64,000 nucleotides of DNA from Ochotona curzoniae (lineage: Eukaryota > Chordata > Mammalia > Lagomorpha > Ochotonidae): positions 16,545,001-16,609,000 of the forward strand of contig NW_024467083.1 in assembly GCF_017591425.1 (NCBI RefSeq). The letters are read 5' to 3'. Within the stretch, counting starts at the first letter, position 1, and every line of letters starts with the position of its first letter. Of the stretch, positions 1-9,639 are shown one piece after another. Both the position numbers and the translations under genes were made by a program. The notes below the pieces were generated by a model. That model worked only from the letters and a program-made list of their open reading frames with translations, was not told the DNA's origin and ran no database searches.

Positions 1-443
1 TGCTGGGCCCTATGCTTACTAGAACACGCAGGAATCTGGACTGGGAATGCCTCAAAATTTCTTTGAGGATCTCCCCAGTCGAGACACCAGACTCCGAGTT
101 CTAACCAAGAAAAGACAGAACAAGTCAAGCAACAACCTCAGCTATCTGTTGGCAGCAAAATACTGGGCAAATGGAGACTCTAGAAGGGACTGTGTCAATC
201 AATGGACTCTTCAACGACCACATCGTGCTTGGAGTGGCGAGACTGGCAGCGACCCATGAATGGTGAACTATTAGAACCACTTAATCGAGTATCTCAGAGC
301 ATGCCCCACATCTGGGACTTAGGGTGGGTGGGAAACTGGGTGGGGCTTTTTCCTCTATATCCCCCTTTAGGCCTTAAACCTTTTTTACCCCAATATGTAA
401 GGATTGTCAAAATTAAAAATTAAAAAAAAAAAAAAAAAAAAAA
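1..443 (+). mobile_element. L1 3' UTR and poly(A) tail (fragment)
   Basis: The segment ends in a G-rich polypurine tract (322-345), a short T/C-rich stretch, AATTAAAAATT and a run of A (423-443). This layout is typical of L1 3' UTRs. The left side is cut by the window edge, so ORF2 is not seen. The low decay suggests a young lineage. The ORFs here (47-259 and 202-423) look like noncoding 3' UTR. The family name is inferred from structure. Confidence 0.65.
322..345 (+). other. G-quadruplex motif in L1 3' UTR
   Basis: Five G runs (322-324, 326-328, 330-332, 338-340, 342-345) with loops of one to five bases form a canonical quadruplex motif. Such motifs are a recurring feature of young mammalian L1 3' UTRs. 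Confidence 0.75.
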
Positions 444-452
444 ACCGTGCCT

Positions 453-780
453 GGGCCCGGTGCAGTGGCTCAAGTGGTTAAAGGTCCTCGCCTTGCACAC
501 CCCGGAATCCCATATGGGCGCCGGTTCTAATCCCGGCAGTCCCCGCTTCCCTTCCAGCTCCCTGCCTGTGGCCCAGGAGAGCAGTCGAGGACGGCCCAAA
601 GCTTTGGGACCCTGCACCCGTGTGGGAGACCCAGAAGAGGCTCCTGGCTTCAGATCAGCATAGCATCGGCCGTTGCGCTCACTTGGGGAGTGAGTCATCG
701 GACGGAAGATCTTCCTCTCTGTCTCCCCTCTCTGTATATCCCCCTTTCCAATAAAAATAAATGTTTAAAAAAAGAAAAGA
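453..780 (+). mobile_element. CSINE (lagomorph C-repeat), young, full length
   Basis: It begins GGGCCCGGTGCAGTGGCTCA right after the L1 poly(A), has the B-box-like GGTTCTAATCC, and ends CCAATAAAAATAAATG plus A-rich tail. The open frames at 460-663 (+) and 420-698 (-) are translations of this SINE, not genes. Confidence 0.92.
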
Positions 781-782
781 AT

Positions 783-820
783 GGGACCTGGCACAGTAAA
801 AAAAAATAAATAAATAAGAA
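783..820 (+). mobile_element. Miniature CSINE derivative (head joined to tail)
   Basis: GGGACCTGGCACAGTA resembles the first 16 bases of a CSINE and runs straight into an A/T-rich SINE-like tail (AAATAAATAAATAAG), with the whole body missing. It is either a severely deleted copy or a chance resemblance. Confidence 0.4.
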
Positions 821-1126
821 ATTAATGTGTTTATTATCAGTGAAGTTTTTTATATTCCACATACACTGGTAACTATGAAACATATTTAACACGCCTAAAG
901 CTACTTAGTAAGAGTCACTGAAGAATTTCATGCCAACCTGCATAATACAAACTCATCCGTCTAAGTGTTCAGCCGTCCAGTGACCTTACATCTCTGTAGA
1001 AGGGCTGAGAACCTGAAGCCAAGATGGACACCACCATGTTCAGGCTCTGGCAACCCCTTGGTCACAGAAATCACAGTAAATTTAAACCCAGGGACCTCAG
1101 GACTGGGCAGCCTTGTAAGAACTCAC

Positions 1127-1440
1127 TGGAGCCAGCTCAGTGGCACATCAGGCTAATCCTCCACCGTATGGCAACTGCGTCTCATGGGCACCAGTTCATG
1201 TCTTGGCTGCTCTACTTCTGATCCAGCTCCCCGAGTATGGTGGCCTGCGAAAGTAGGCCCAAGGCCTTGAGACCCTACACCAATATGAGAGACCCAAAAG
1301 AAGCTCCTGGCTCACAGCTTCAGATTGTCTCAGCTCTTGCTGTTGAAGCCATTTGAGGAACGAACCAGTGGATGGAAGCCCTCTCTGAATCTCCCCCCTG
1401 TGAAAGTCTGCCTTTCAACTAAATATTCCTAAAAATTAAG
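1127..1440 (+). mobile_element. CSINE, old
   Basis: Diverged copy within VAV3 intron 1: AGCCAGCTCAGTGGCACATC head, CTCATGGGCACCAGTTCATG B-box region, then GAACCAGTGGATGGAAG and a decayed tail TTTCAACTAAATATTCC. Confidence 0.8.
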
Positions 1441-1818
1441 AATACCTCCTAGGCACACTGAGTAAAGCAAGAACTGTGAGCTGCCCAATTTACCTCTTCA
1501 GAATCTGAAAGCTTCTCTGCTGGCACAGGGCAAGAACCCCTTCAGGGCAGGCATTCTCTTGCATTCCTTGTGGCACTCCCCCACCCACACAGGGAAGACA
1601 ATTCTCATAGCATTGCATGTGTTAAATTTTCTTCAGCTGAGTTTATACAGCAATGATCTTCAATCCAGAAAAAGACTAAGTCACATCTACTGTATCTCAA
1701 GAGGAAACGAAAGAGTTCAACCCATTCACAAGGGTTTCCTCCTCGCTAATAGCCAAATACAGAGAAAGGTTTGCGTGTCATAACAGCGTAGAGTTCCTCA
1801 GCCTTCCAGAAAACCAAC

Positions 1819-2337
1819 TTAAAGGACAAATGCTGTGAGACACAGGAAACAAGTTTCAGGAAGTGTGCTCAGTATTATACTTCTGGCTGGTGGAACAAGG
1901 CATCCTGACACTGTCCACCACCTCCTCCCCGCCCCTCCGCTCCCAACCAGATTCTGCCCAGGATGGAAAACAGGGATCCACTGAACTGGAACAGCTACCC
2001 ATCTTCTCCTCCGTAATGACAACCATTGCCAAATCCCAGACAGGAGAGTCAGATCTGAGACTTGGGGAAGAGGTCCACAGTGCTGCCAGTCAAGCAGGTG
2101 CAGGGTCCAGTATACAGTCACTGACCTCATCTGCAATACACATAGCCTTACCCTGTGCATGCCTGGTCTGAGGGGACCACACAACAGCCGGCCATAAGTA
2201 GGCAGGCAAACGGACTGAGGGTATGTGAACAGAGCTGAGGGTGAAAGCAGCAACTTCAAACATCCACTCAGGGAATCATCAAGTCCATTCTCACAGTGCA
2301 CCGCTTGCCTTACTAAGCAGCAGGGGTTCCATACCAC
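1819..2337 (-). other. Unassigned 172-codon open frame in VAV3 intron 1
   Basis: The longest open frame outside the CpG island, on the VAV3 sense strand. The translation is Leu/Trp/Cys-rich with no domain I recognise and no similarity to VAV3. A 102-codon frame overlaps it on the other strand (1863-2171). There is no recognisable repeat beneath it. It may be chance, a decayed retroelement or an unannotated exon. I do not assign a function. Confidence 0.15.
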
Positions 2338-3228
2338 ACGGGATAGGTGTGAAAACGCATAACAAGAGACGCTGTCCTCTCCCTTTCAGGTTGAAAGTGG
2401 TTGTGTGTGCGTTTCTCGTTGTGAAAGAGAAAATAGAAGTTCTGGATGGCGTTTAAACCTCCGTCTACACACAAACTTTCCGGCTGCCAGGCGACTTTCG
2501 AGTTGATGCTCGGGGAACTCAGCCTCCAGAGGGGCCTGTCCCGCCGAGTCTCAGCCCCGGGAGCAAAGGTGAGCTGCACCACCTGAGCACGGGACCCCGG
2601 AAGGAAGGTACAATCTCCAGACTTCTAATTTCCTGCCGCTGCTGAGACAGTGCTGGACCGGCTCCTTCTCACTCGCTCAGGAGAAGCCGTAGTAAACACC
2701 CCCACGCAGCTGGCCAGGGCTCAGGGGCCTTCGCAGGCAGCCCGGTTCCGCTCCCTTTTCCTTCCTTTGCCCAGTGTCATTCCTGTTCAGATAACGGTCC
2801 CCAACGCCCTCCACTTCCTAGAGTCCCCGTGTGTGTCATGGTTCCTCTTTCAACACAGGCACACACACGCACAAAAGCAAAGCAGAACAGACCAGACAAA
2901 TGACACCCCGCCCCCCATCACCTTGCCTCTTGTTTCCCAACCTTATTCCATGGGCGAGCTGCGCCAAACCCCCTTTGTTGCTCTATATAGTGAAGGACAC
3001 GCAAAGACAGCTGTTTTTCCCCCCACCTCAAGGAAAGCTTTTGCGTTCAGCTGAAGAGTAAACCCTTTCCAAGCCAAAGTAGGAAGAGCCGAAGCGGTCC
3101 CCTAAAGCAGAAGGTTGAGAGGCAAAGCACGCTAAGAGCACCTAGATGTTTGCATTCACACAAAGAAATTAGCCGGCAGATTAATGGGAGACGCCGGCTG
3201 GAGCGAGGGGGGCGCCAGCGCCGGCCTC

Positions 3229-3236
3229 CTTACCTG
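3229..3236 (-). other. VAV3: VAV3 exon 1 splice donor (CAG|GTAAG)
   Basis: Read on the minus strand the exon edge is CAG|GTAAG, a near-consensus U1 donor with GT at 3233-3232. The open frame continues past it to about 3156, but those extra residues do not resemble any VAV protein, so the donor defines the end of coding. Confidence 0.93.
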
Positions 3237-3437
3237 GGACATCTGCGGCCTCAGGTTGATCTCCTTGAGGTTGATGGAGTGCGCCCTCAGGTTGTTGAGC
3301 AGCTGGCACAAGAGGACCCCATCGCGGAGGGTCTGAGCCAGGTCAAACACCTGCGCCGACTCCCAAGTCACTCGGTGGTTAGCCGGCAGTACCTTGCAGT
3401 GGATGAGCCACTGCGCGCACTGCTTCCAGGGCTCCAT
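3234..3437 (-). CDS. VAV3: VAV3 coding exon 1 (N-terminal part of CH domain)
   Basis: VAV3 is a Rho/Rac guanine-nucleotide exchange factor and adaptor that acts under the plasma membrane downstream of tyrosine kinases. The exon encodes 68 residues beginning [18 protein letters not shown] and ending NLRPQMSQ. This is the first half of the calponin-homology domain, which in the family restrains the catalytic DH domain. It matches VAV3 rather than VAV1, which begins MELWRQC. Against the human protein as I remember it there are two conservative differences, Ala at residue 19 and Glu at 26. The start ATG (3437-3435) has G at -3 and G at +4. The last codon, CAG (3236-3234), runs directly into GTAAG, so the exon ends in phase 0. 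The remaining exons lie left of the window. Identification is by protein recognition; no search was run. Confidence 0.96.
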
Positions 3438-3735
3438 GCCCGACGGCCCCAAGAAGCACCCCGGGCCGGGGCGGACAGCGAGGATGTAGCCCCCGCCGCC
3501 GCGGTTCCTCTGCGCCCCGCCGACGCCAACAGCGGCCGTCGCCTTCTCTGCGCCGGTTCGAGACAGCAGGCGCCGCGGCCAGCGGGCCGGGGTCGCCGCG
3601 CGCAGGCTCGGGTCCGCTCCCGACCCGACAGCCGCTGCAGCGAGTCCCGCCGGCTCTCCGTGCGCCCCTGCCGGCTCGGCGGCGGCGGCCGCGCACAAGC
3701 TTCCGACTGGCGAGCCGGGCGCCCGCACTGAGCAT
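3379..3735 (-). other. Overlapping upstream ORF in the VAV3 leader (118 codons)
   Basis: ATG at 3735-3733 (G at -3, C at +4) opens a frame ending in TAA at 3381-3379, that is 59 bases past the VAV3 ATG and in a different frame. If the mRNA starts upstream of 3735, ribosomes using this ATG would bypass the VAV3 start. The predicted product is Arg/Gly/Ala-rich, as any frame in such GC-rich DNA would be, so it is probably not a protein gene. Confidence 0.35.
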
Positions 3736-3830
3736 GCCCAGCGCGCCGGCCGGGCTCGAGCCGTCTGCGAGTCCCCAGGGGCGCGGTGGGAGCGCGCGAG
3801 CCGCCCGGGCTCCGGGTCGGGGACCGGGGC
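3438..3830 (-). promoter_or_regulatory. VAV3: VAV3 5' leader and core promoter region
   Basis: This GC-rich stretch lies directly upstream of the VAV3 ATG on the minus strand. There is no convincing TATA box, as expected for a CpG-island promoter with dispersed starts. The reading frame of VAV3 stays open upstream to a GTG at 3728 without an in-frame ATG. An out-of-frame ATG lies at 3735-3733. The transcription start cannot be fixed from sequence; I place it somewhere in this interval. A GC box at 3826-3836 marks the distal edge. Confidence 0.65.
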
Positions 3831-3849
3831 GGGGCCTGGGGAGGCCGGG
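3826..3849 (+). promoter_or_regulatory. GC box (Sp/KLF site) within a G-quadruplex-capable tract
   Basis: GGGGCGGGGCC at 3826-3836 is a strong Sp1/KLF consensus. It continues into further G runs at 3838-3841 and 3847-3849, giving four runs of at least three G with short loops, on the VAV3 template strand. Binding and folding are inferred. Confidence 0.6.
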
Positions 3850-4378
3850 CAGCGGCGGGCGGAGCGCGGCGAGCGCGGGGGATCCCGCAGCCCCTGCCCC
3901 GCGCTCGCGCCGGGGTCCTGGGCTGTCCTCAGGGCGCAGCCTCCCGGCTAGGGCAAAACCAGGTTCTTCTGTGCTCGGGACCCTCAGGGACTCCCAGGAA
4001 CCCCCTAGACAACGAATGCTTTTGACAGAGGGAAGCTGGCCTCAGGAGTGGAGGCACCCCCGGGGAACCCTCCGGGGAAAGGCAAAGTTTGAGGCGGTCG
4101 CCCCACTCCGCTTCCCGTTCTGCGCCCTACATAGGCTTCTGTTGTTCGCAGCCCCGGTCCGGCCCAAGTTCGTCGCTCCTGAGGGGATTTGGCACCTAAA
4201 CAGGTGAGGATGAGGAGGCTGACGAGAGAGCCCCTCGCACGGGTCCCGAGCCGAATAGACGCAACCTGTTTGGGGTTGGGTCTGGCACCTGGGCATTGTG
4301 GCAGGTGGGGGTCCTTTGCGCGGACCCCACGGAAAAGCTGCCGGAGCGGGGAGCAGGCGGGTGACACGCAGGCGTGTC

Positions 4379-4389
4379 TGCGCATGCGC
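4379..4389. promoter_or_regulatory. NRF1-type palindromic site
   Basis: TGCGCATGCGC is a match to the NRF1 half-site pair (GCGCA and TGCGC), a motif typical of CpG-island promoters. It sits about 0.65-0.9 kb upstream of the likely VAV3 start region, near the far edge of the island. Confidence 0.6.
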
Positions 4390-4975
4390 CGGCGGCTGGC
4401 GCCAGACTTTGAGTGCAGCCCATGGGGGCTGCGCTGCACGGCTGCACCTGGGGACCCCGCCTGCGGATGGGGTGAGCCCCCCAAGACTCGCGCTAACTGG
4501 AGGGCCGCTCGGCATTTGCCAAGCTAATCTTTTGGCCACTCTAATCCTGCTCTTTGTCGCCTCTCCCACCAATACCCGCATACAAAAATAAGAAACAGTG
4601 CTTAAATTCATTATGGAAAGATAACTACGTTTATGAACTCGGGCCTCGGTCCAACGTCAGGGCCATCTTCCTGTAAGATTTGAAAAAGTGAAGTCCAACT
4701 TGAAGGGATTTTAGCTAGTTTGTGTTCATTTCAGACTTTTGCATCCCAGATATTCTGTGATGAACTATGAATACTCTATCGACTGGTCAAAATGTGATTT
4801 TTAAACGAATAGACGATAACTGGAGGACAGCGGCCGCCAAGCTCGGCACAGAGTCCACTCAGTGCTCAACAATACCTCAGCCCGAGGATTTCCTTTGCTC
4901 GCACGCTTTCCTTCCCAGCAGTTTCCGCTTGGTTCATCAACAGCGCAGTTTCCCAGGCCACGGTTCTGGGGAGAA

Positions 4976-5532
4976 CAGTAACTCCCCTTTATCTGAAGGA
5001 AGTGTGTTCCAAGACCCTAATGGAGGCCTGTACTATGCACATTTCCAAAAAGCACACCTAAAATAAAAAGCTTAACTTACTGGTTAGTCACAGTAAGACT
5101 AACAATTACAGTAATTGTAGCAAGTAGAGCCGGCACCTGAGATGCCGGTTTCCGCAGTGGGTACTGGTCTCAGCTGCCTCACACGCGGGGAGAAGCAGCC
5201 TCAGGTGTTGCCCGTGCTTGGGCCCCTGCTGCTGGCACGGGACACGGGACAGAGTTCCTGGCTGTGCGCCTCACCCTCTTAGTCCTGAATATTGTGGCCA
5301 CCTGGGGAGTGAGCCACAGGAGCCAAGCTCTTATCTGTCCTGCAGTACTTTCAAATGCATCTTTTAAAAAAAAAAATGCGTATTATAGATTAGCTTCTTG
5401 AAGAATCCCCATACTATAATAAATTACTTGGGATTTTTTAAATTGCAATGCTTATAGACTTTTACAGTTAATGTCTTCAGGCTCCTGTTGACCCGTGGTC
5501 ACCAGAACAGCAGAAAGCAACACAGATTACTG
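4976..5532. mobile_element. Tigger-type (TcMar) nonautonomous DNA transposon, interrupted by a CSINE
   Basis: The left end CAGTAACTCCCCTTTATCTG followed by GTTCCAAGACCCTAATGGAGG, and the right end GTTGACCCGTGGTCACCAG ... CAGATTACTG, correspond to the two terminal inverted repeats and subterminal sequence of MER2/Tigger-like elements known across placental mammals. A TA follows the right end at 5533-5534, as expected for TA target sites; the left TA is decayed to AA. An old CSINE sits inside at about 5125-5385. Confidence 0.7.
5125..5385 (+). mobile_element. CSINE, old, inserted in the Tigger element
   Basis: GAGCCGGCACCTGAGATGCC head, CTGGGGAGTGAGCCACAGG near the 3' part and TTTCAAATGCATCTTTT tail. 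Because it splits the DNA transposon it must be the younger of the two. Confidence 0.7.
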
Positions 5533-5769
5533 TAAATTCTACCATGTATCTGTGTGTACACTAGGTCACCACAGTCATGACCTAAAGCGTAAAGTCACCC
5601 TGTAATACAAACTCCTGCATAGAGAAACTGGAGACGTTTTGTTAAAAGGGAAAGATTAGCAAACGGAAACCATACATTTTGTTTCAGGTCGCATTACCTC
5701 TCCCAGGGGTGCCCCAAGGTATTCTTATTTCCAAACTTCTGAGATGTGACACCAAGCTACGGACCTACA

Positions 5770-5880
5770 TTCAGAAGCTGGACTCTGCCTGCCAGTAGAA
5801 CCCTGAGCAAGTTACCCACATACAGCAGCCTTCCAGTTCCTCATAGGTAAGGAGAGCAGTAAAACAGCATTTACCTTACC
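5770..5880 (+). mobile_element. MIR fragment
   Basis: AGAACCCTGAGCAAGTTACC followed by TTCCAGTTCCTCATAGGTAA is the MIR core region in sense orientation, diverged. Confidence 0.5.
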
Positions 5881-6699
5881 GGCTCGGTGTCAGGATCAGG
5901 GGACAGTGCCTTGCTGTTCAGAAGTGCAGGCTGCGGACAGGAGCAGGGACAGGAGCAGGGACAGCAGCCACAGCAGCCGGGAGCTCAGCAGAAACGGAAC
6001 GTCTCGACCCTGCCCCAGGTTGAGGCCTCCGAGCCTGAATTTATCCTCACGAGGTCCCCAGGTGACCTGAATTTCCATCCACGTCTAATGCGTAAAACAT
6101 GTGGTACCTGACACTTAGTTAAGAACTCCATGGATATGAACTAACAGTTTCTCCTTTTTATTAACAAAGGCAGAAAGACCAAGTAAATCATACTTCTCTT
6201 TTTAAAGCTCAAATGTGTAATGGACTTACATATTATAAGATATGTAAAATGTGATATCACAGCATAATGTTCTCGAAATCAGGTTAATTTAGAAGTTTTA
6301 CACATTTACAGAGAGAAGAAACTAAACCCGAGTGTGGGTAGAAGCAGGTGCAGGTGTAGGAATAATTCCCCAGGAAGGCGTGGAGAAGGAGCAGAGTGGA
6401 GCCACGGGGTTCTTCAGCTAAGCATGGAGCTAAGTGGCCGCAGGTGAGTCATGTGGAAGCCACTAAAGGAGCAGAAATCGTCTTCCCAAAAGAATGGCAA
6501 TGGGCTGCTCACCTAAAGTGCCAGCTGCAGGCATTCAGTTTAAAAACTTGCTGCTTAGAGAACACAATCAACTGAGACATAGGGATTTCGTCTGTGGAAT
6601 CTCCTCGTCTATCACAGCTCCTGACATTTTCAGTGTCTGAAAACATTCTTGCACACCAGACATAGCAAGTCAGGCTACTGAGACCTGTGTTAGCACCTG
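5881..6699. other. Unassigned intergenic sequence
   Basis: A short GGAGCAGGGACA tandem (5938-5963, two to three units) is the only structure noted. No exon or repeat was recognised. Confidence 0.6.
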
Positions 6700-7180
6700 A
6701 GACGCAGTCCACTGTACCATTTACTGAATGTCCACTATATTTGTCAAGCACTGTGCTAGGCACTAGACACATTATTTTTGTTTTGTTTTAAAATATTTCT
6801 TTTATTTTTACTGAAAAGGCACATTTACAGAGAGAAAAGACAGAAACACAAATCTTCCATCAGCTGGTTTACTCCACAAGTGGCAACAGCAGCTGATCTG
6901 AAACTGGAAGCCAGGAGCTTCTGCCGGGTCTCCCATACAAGTGCAGGGTCCCAAGGCTTTGGGCCGTCCTTGACTGCTTTCTCAGGCCATAAACAGGGAG
7001 CTGGATGGGAAGTGGAGTAGCCAGGACATGAACCATATGCAAAGTGAAGATTTAGCCACTGAGCTTTCACACCAAGGCCTAGACAAATTATCTGAAATTT
7101 TAAAAGAACCCTCACCCCTTTTATACCACCACAAAGTTGAATAAACTGAAGGTCAAAACTGAAGTTAAAAATCTTGTTCC
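6700..7180 (-). mobile_element. MIR split by a CSINE
   Basis: The left part (6700-6775: ACTGAATGTCCACTATATTTG, AGCACTGTGCTAGGCACT) is the antisense MIR 3' half. The right part (7086-7180: ACCCTCACCCC ... AACTGAAGGTCA) continues it after the SINE. The break carries the SINE's target duplication. Confidence 0.6.
6776..7078 (-). mobile_element. CSINE inserted in a MIR
   Basis: Reverse-complement CSINE: T-rich tail, ACAGAGAGAAAAGACAG, AAATCTTCCATCAGCTGG, GGGCCGTCCTTGACTGCTTT, and the head at the right. Near-identical 13-base target duplications flank it (CTAGACACATTAT at 6763-6775, CTAGACAAATTAT at 7079-7091). Confidence 0.85.
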
Positions 7181-7239
7181 TTGATTCAAAGTTCAGTTTG
7201 AGGGGTATCCCTATATCTGTGCTATATCAATTTTACTTA

Positions 7240-7545
7240 TGTTTTAATAGTTGAAGCAGCACAAAGACAAAGAGGAACATCATCCATCTGCTGTCTCATT
7301 CTCCTTAAATCCTTACCACAGCCAGAGCTGGGTCAGGCTAAAACGAGGAACTCCAACAGCATATCCTGCATGAAAGGCTGGAACCCAGGCACTTGAGCCC
7401 ATCATCTGCTGCCTCCCAGGTTGTGCAGTAGCAGGAGGCTGTGTCAGAAGCAAGGGAGCTGGGACTAAAATCAGGCACTGCAATATAGGATGCAGGCATT
7501 CCGGGAAGCAGAGTGATCTAATGTGCCAACCAGCTGTTTCTGTTC
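7240..7545 (-). mobile_element. CSINE, old subtype
   Basis: Diverged antisense copy: CATCATCCATCTGCTGTCTC near the 3' end and GGAGCTGGGACTAAAATCAG, CAATATAGGATGCAGGCATT near the head. This older subtype has the antisense wording ATATAGGATGCAGGC, not the young CATATGGG form. Confidence 0.6.
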
Positions 7546-7591
7546 AAAGTTTCAGTTCAACATTAAAATGATTACCTAAATTAAAATTAAT

Positions 7592-7918
7592 TGAGCCCTG
7601 CGCAATAGTGTAGCAGTTAAAGCCCTCGCCTTGAACGTGCCGGGATCCCATATGGGCACAGGTTCTAATCCTGGTAGTCCCGCTTCCCATCCAGCTCCCA
7701 GCTTGTGGCCAGGGAAAGCAGTCGAGGATGGTCCAAAGCCTTAGGTTCCTGCACCCGCGTGGGAGACTTGGAAGAAGCTCTGGGCTCCTGGCTTCAGATT
7801 GGCTCAGCTTCAGCTGTTGTAGCTACTTGGGGAGTGAACCGTCAGATGGAAGATCTTCCTCTCTGTACATCTGCCTTTCCAAAAAAAAAAAAAAAAACAA
7901 CAGATCTTTAAAAAATGA
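7592..7918 (+). mobile_element. CSINE, young, full length
   Basis: Head GAGCCCTGCGCAATAGTGTAG, GATCCCATATGGGCACAGG, GGAGTGAACCGTCAGATGG, and an A17-type tail at about 7881-7898. The open frames at 7705-7958 are SINE translations. Confidence 0.92.
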
Positions 7919-9639
7919 ATTTAATTATTGGTTTAAAGCTTTCTCTTTGCTAAACTGAAACACCTCAAAGGTAGGAGTGGCAACATTCATCTTCAAATCC
8001 CCAGAACCACCTCTGATGTCCATCATACTACAAGTGTCACTCAACAGATTTTAGTGATGAATAACTAAAGAGCTATATGGCTGTCTCATACTCTCTCTCC
8101 CTCCCTCCCACTGCGTCCCTCCATCTCTCCTCTCTTTGTCCATTCCCAGGCGCCTCCCCAGCAGAATGCTCTCTGCTTATCTCTGTTAATCGCTGTGCTG
8201 TTGGGACCTTGCCTCAGCCTCACATTACACAAATGGGAAACAGGATAGGAGGCATCCAGAGCTGCATGAAAGATAACAATGATGAGGATCACATATTAAG
8301 GTATCACACACCCTTCTGCTGCCCAAAATTCTACCAAGACCAAAATGGAATGACTAAAGAATTTACTAGGTTATTCATCAACTCTAATATACTAAAGACT
8401 CTAAAATAAAGGAGCAGTGGACATGAAGCCATCAGTGGCTTTATCTGCACTGTTAATGCTTCCTAATTTTTCCTCCTGTATTTTCAACCCCTAAATTTGC
8501 AAATCATCAGGATCTGTCTACCCCCAGGAAATTCAGAAACCCAAACTTATTTTATTCCTTCCTTTTTATTTATGTACCAAGAGAAATAACTTGCGAATGA
8601 TACACAGCATAACAAAGACAAATAAGCTTTAGAATGAATTAAAGATGCAGACACATAAATATTGTATATTGTAGGCTGTAAACTGTAATCCATGCTGTGA
8701 CTCTGCCAGGATAATTCTCGTCAACTGTAATCAAATGTATTTTTATTTCACATAAACATTAGGAATGTGGGCTTAAAATCCTGGTAATTTGATACTATTT
8801 TTAAAACAAAAGCCAGAAAACTATTGCAAATCTAGGATGGAGTAGAATGAGATTTCTATAAATATTATTCCTATGCTAGATGGACCCAGATCAATATGTA
8901 TTGAAAGATTTGGGGATTGGGTAAAACTGAGTGGATTCTTGTTAGGATCACTGGATTTCTTTCCCCTTCTGTCTTGGTCAATCCTGATAACAATACCATC
9001 AACATGATGATAATTATGGCCTTTACTCAAAATGCCATTAAGCAAAAAAAAAAAAAATTTACTTCAGATAATTTATGGTACAAATAGCTTCCAAAGGAGC
9101 TGCTTGTGATGGGATACTAAAGAATGAATAAGGGATAGGCTAATAAAGAATGAGTTGGTGTTCAAATACATGAAAGTACAATTGTCACCCCTCTCTCTAT
9201 TGTGGGTACATGAACAGAAAATGGGTTTGTTCTGTGGTAGGTTTTTGCAGGAGTCTGCTTTTCATTAATCATGCTGCAGTCCTCAAGCTACCAATGGGCT
9301 AACAGTTTATTGTCAAGCATTAGTAGTAGAATATGTATACATCATTTTTAAAGATGACCAAAATCTGACTTAAAGGGAAAAGCTAAGTAACTCTGTATTC
9401 CAACCAGCAACTAAAGAACTTAATCTCATTTGTGGTATATTTAAATCCTATTTGCATACTTGTAAACAAATTGCCAAAGAAAGAGTTCTTTATACTGAGA
9501 TGGTGAATATTAAAATCCTAAGTAAAGAAACTTGTGAGAAATACTTGGCACCGCAGCTTCCACAAAATCCTGTACATATTGCAATAATTATACTATACTC
9601 TTTATAAAATAATTGCATCTTCAGGTATGTGATGCTACA
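7919..9639. other. Unassigned intergenic sequence
   Basis: AT-rich sequence with a (CTCCCTCC)-type run at 8090-8125 and an A13 run near 9043. The 110-codon frame at 8077-8409 has no recognisable domain. Nothing else was identified. Confidence 0.55.

Larger units (their letters stand above)
1..3233 (-). other. VAV3: VAV3 intron 1, 5' portion
   Basis: This is everything downstream of the exon 1 donor on the minus strand. It holds an L1 3' end (1-443), a young CSINE (453-780), a miniature CSINE derivative (783-820) and an old CSINE (1127-1440). The stretch from about 1441 to 3190 has no repeat that I recognise; intron sequence next to a CpG-island promoter is a common place for intronic enhancers. 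A 172-codon open frame at 1819-2337 (minus) is described separately. The intron is far longer than this window. Confidence 0.9.
3190..4460. promoter_or_regulatory. VAV3: CpG island over VAV3 exon 1 and promoter
   Basis: CpG dinucleotides are dense here and nearly absent from the rest of the 64 kb, which marks an unmethylated promoter island. The island covers exon 1, the 5' leader and about 1 kb upstream. The distal part (3830-4460) could also drive transcription to the right; in human a lncRNA named VAV3-AS1 is annotated next to VAV3. I see no spliced transcript in the sequence, so the second direction is only an inference. Many long open frames here are artefacts of high GC. Confidence 0.85.

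Noticed and set aside
3156..3728. A 190-codon minus-strand frame as a complete VAV3 product
   Set aside because: Its upstream 97 codons start at GTG, not ATG, and are low-complexity Gly/Ala/Arg from GC-rich leader. The residues after position 165 run past a clear splice donor. Only 3437-3234 is VAV3 coding.
3150..4611. Many long frames on both strands around the CpG island (193, 157, 159, 189, 112 codons)
   Set aside because: High GC removes stop codons, so long frames in all phases are expected. None resembles a known protein apart from VAV3 exon 1.
4767..5066. A 99-codon plus-strand frame upstream of VAV3 as a divergent gene
   Set aside because: Its second half is the left end of the Tigger transposon, there is no splice structure, and no similarity is recognised.
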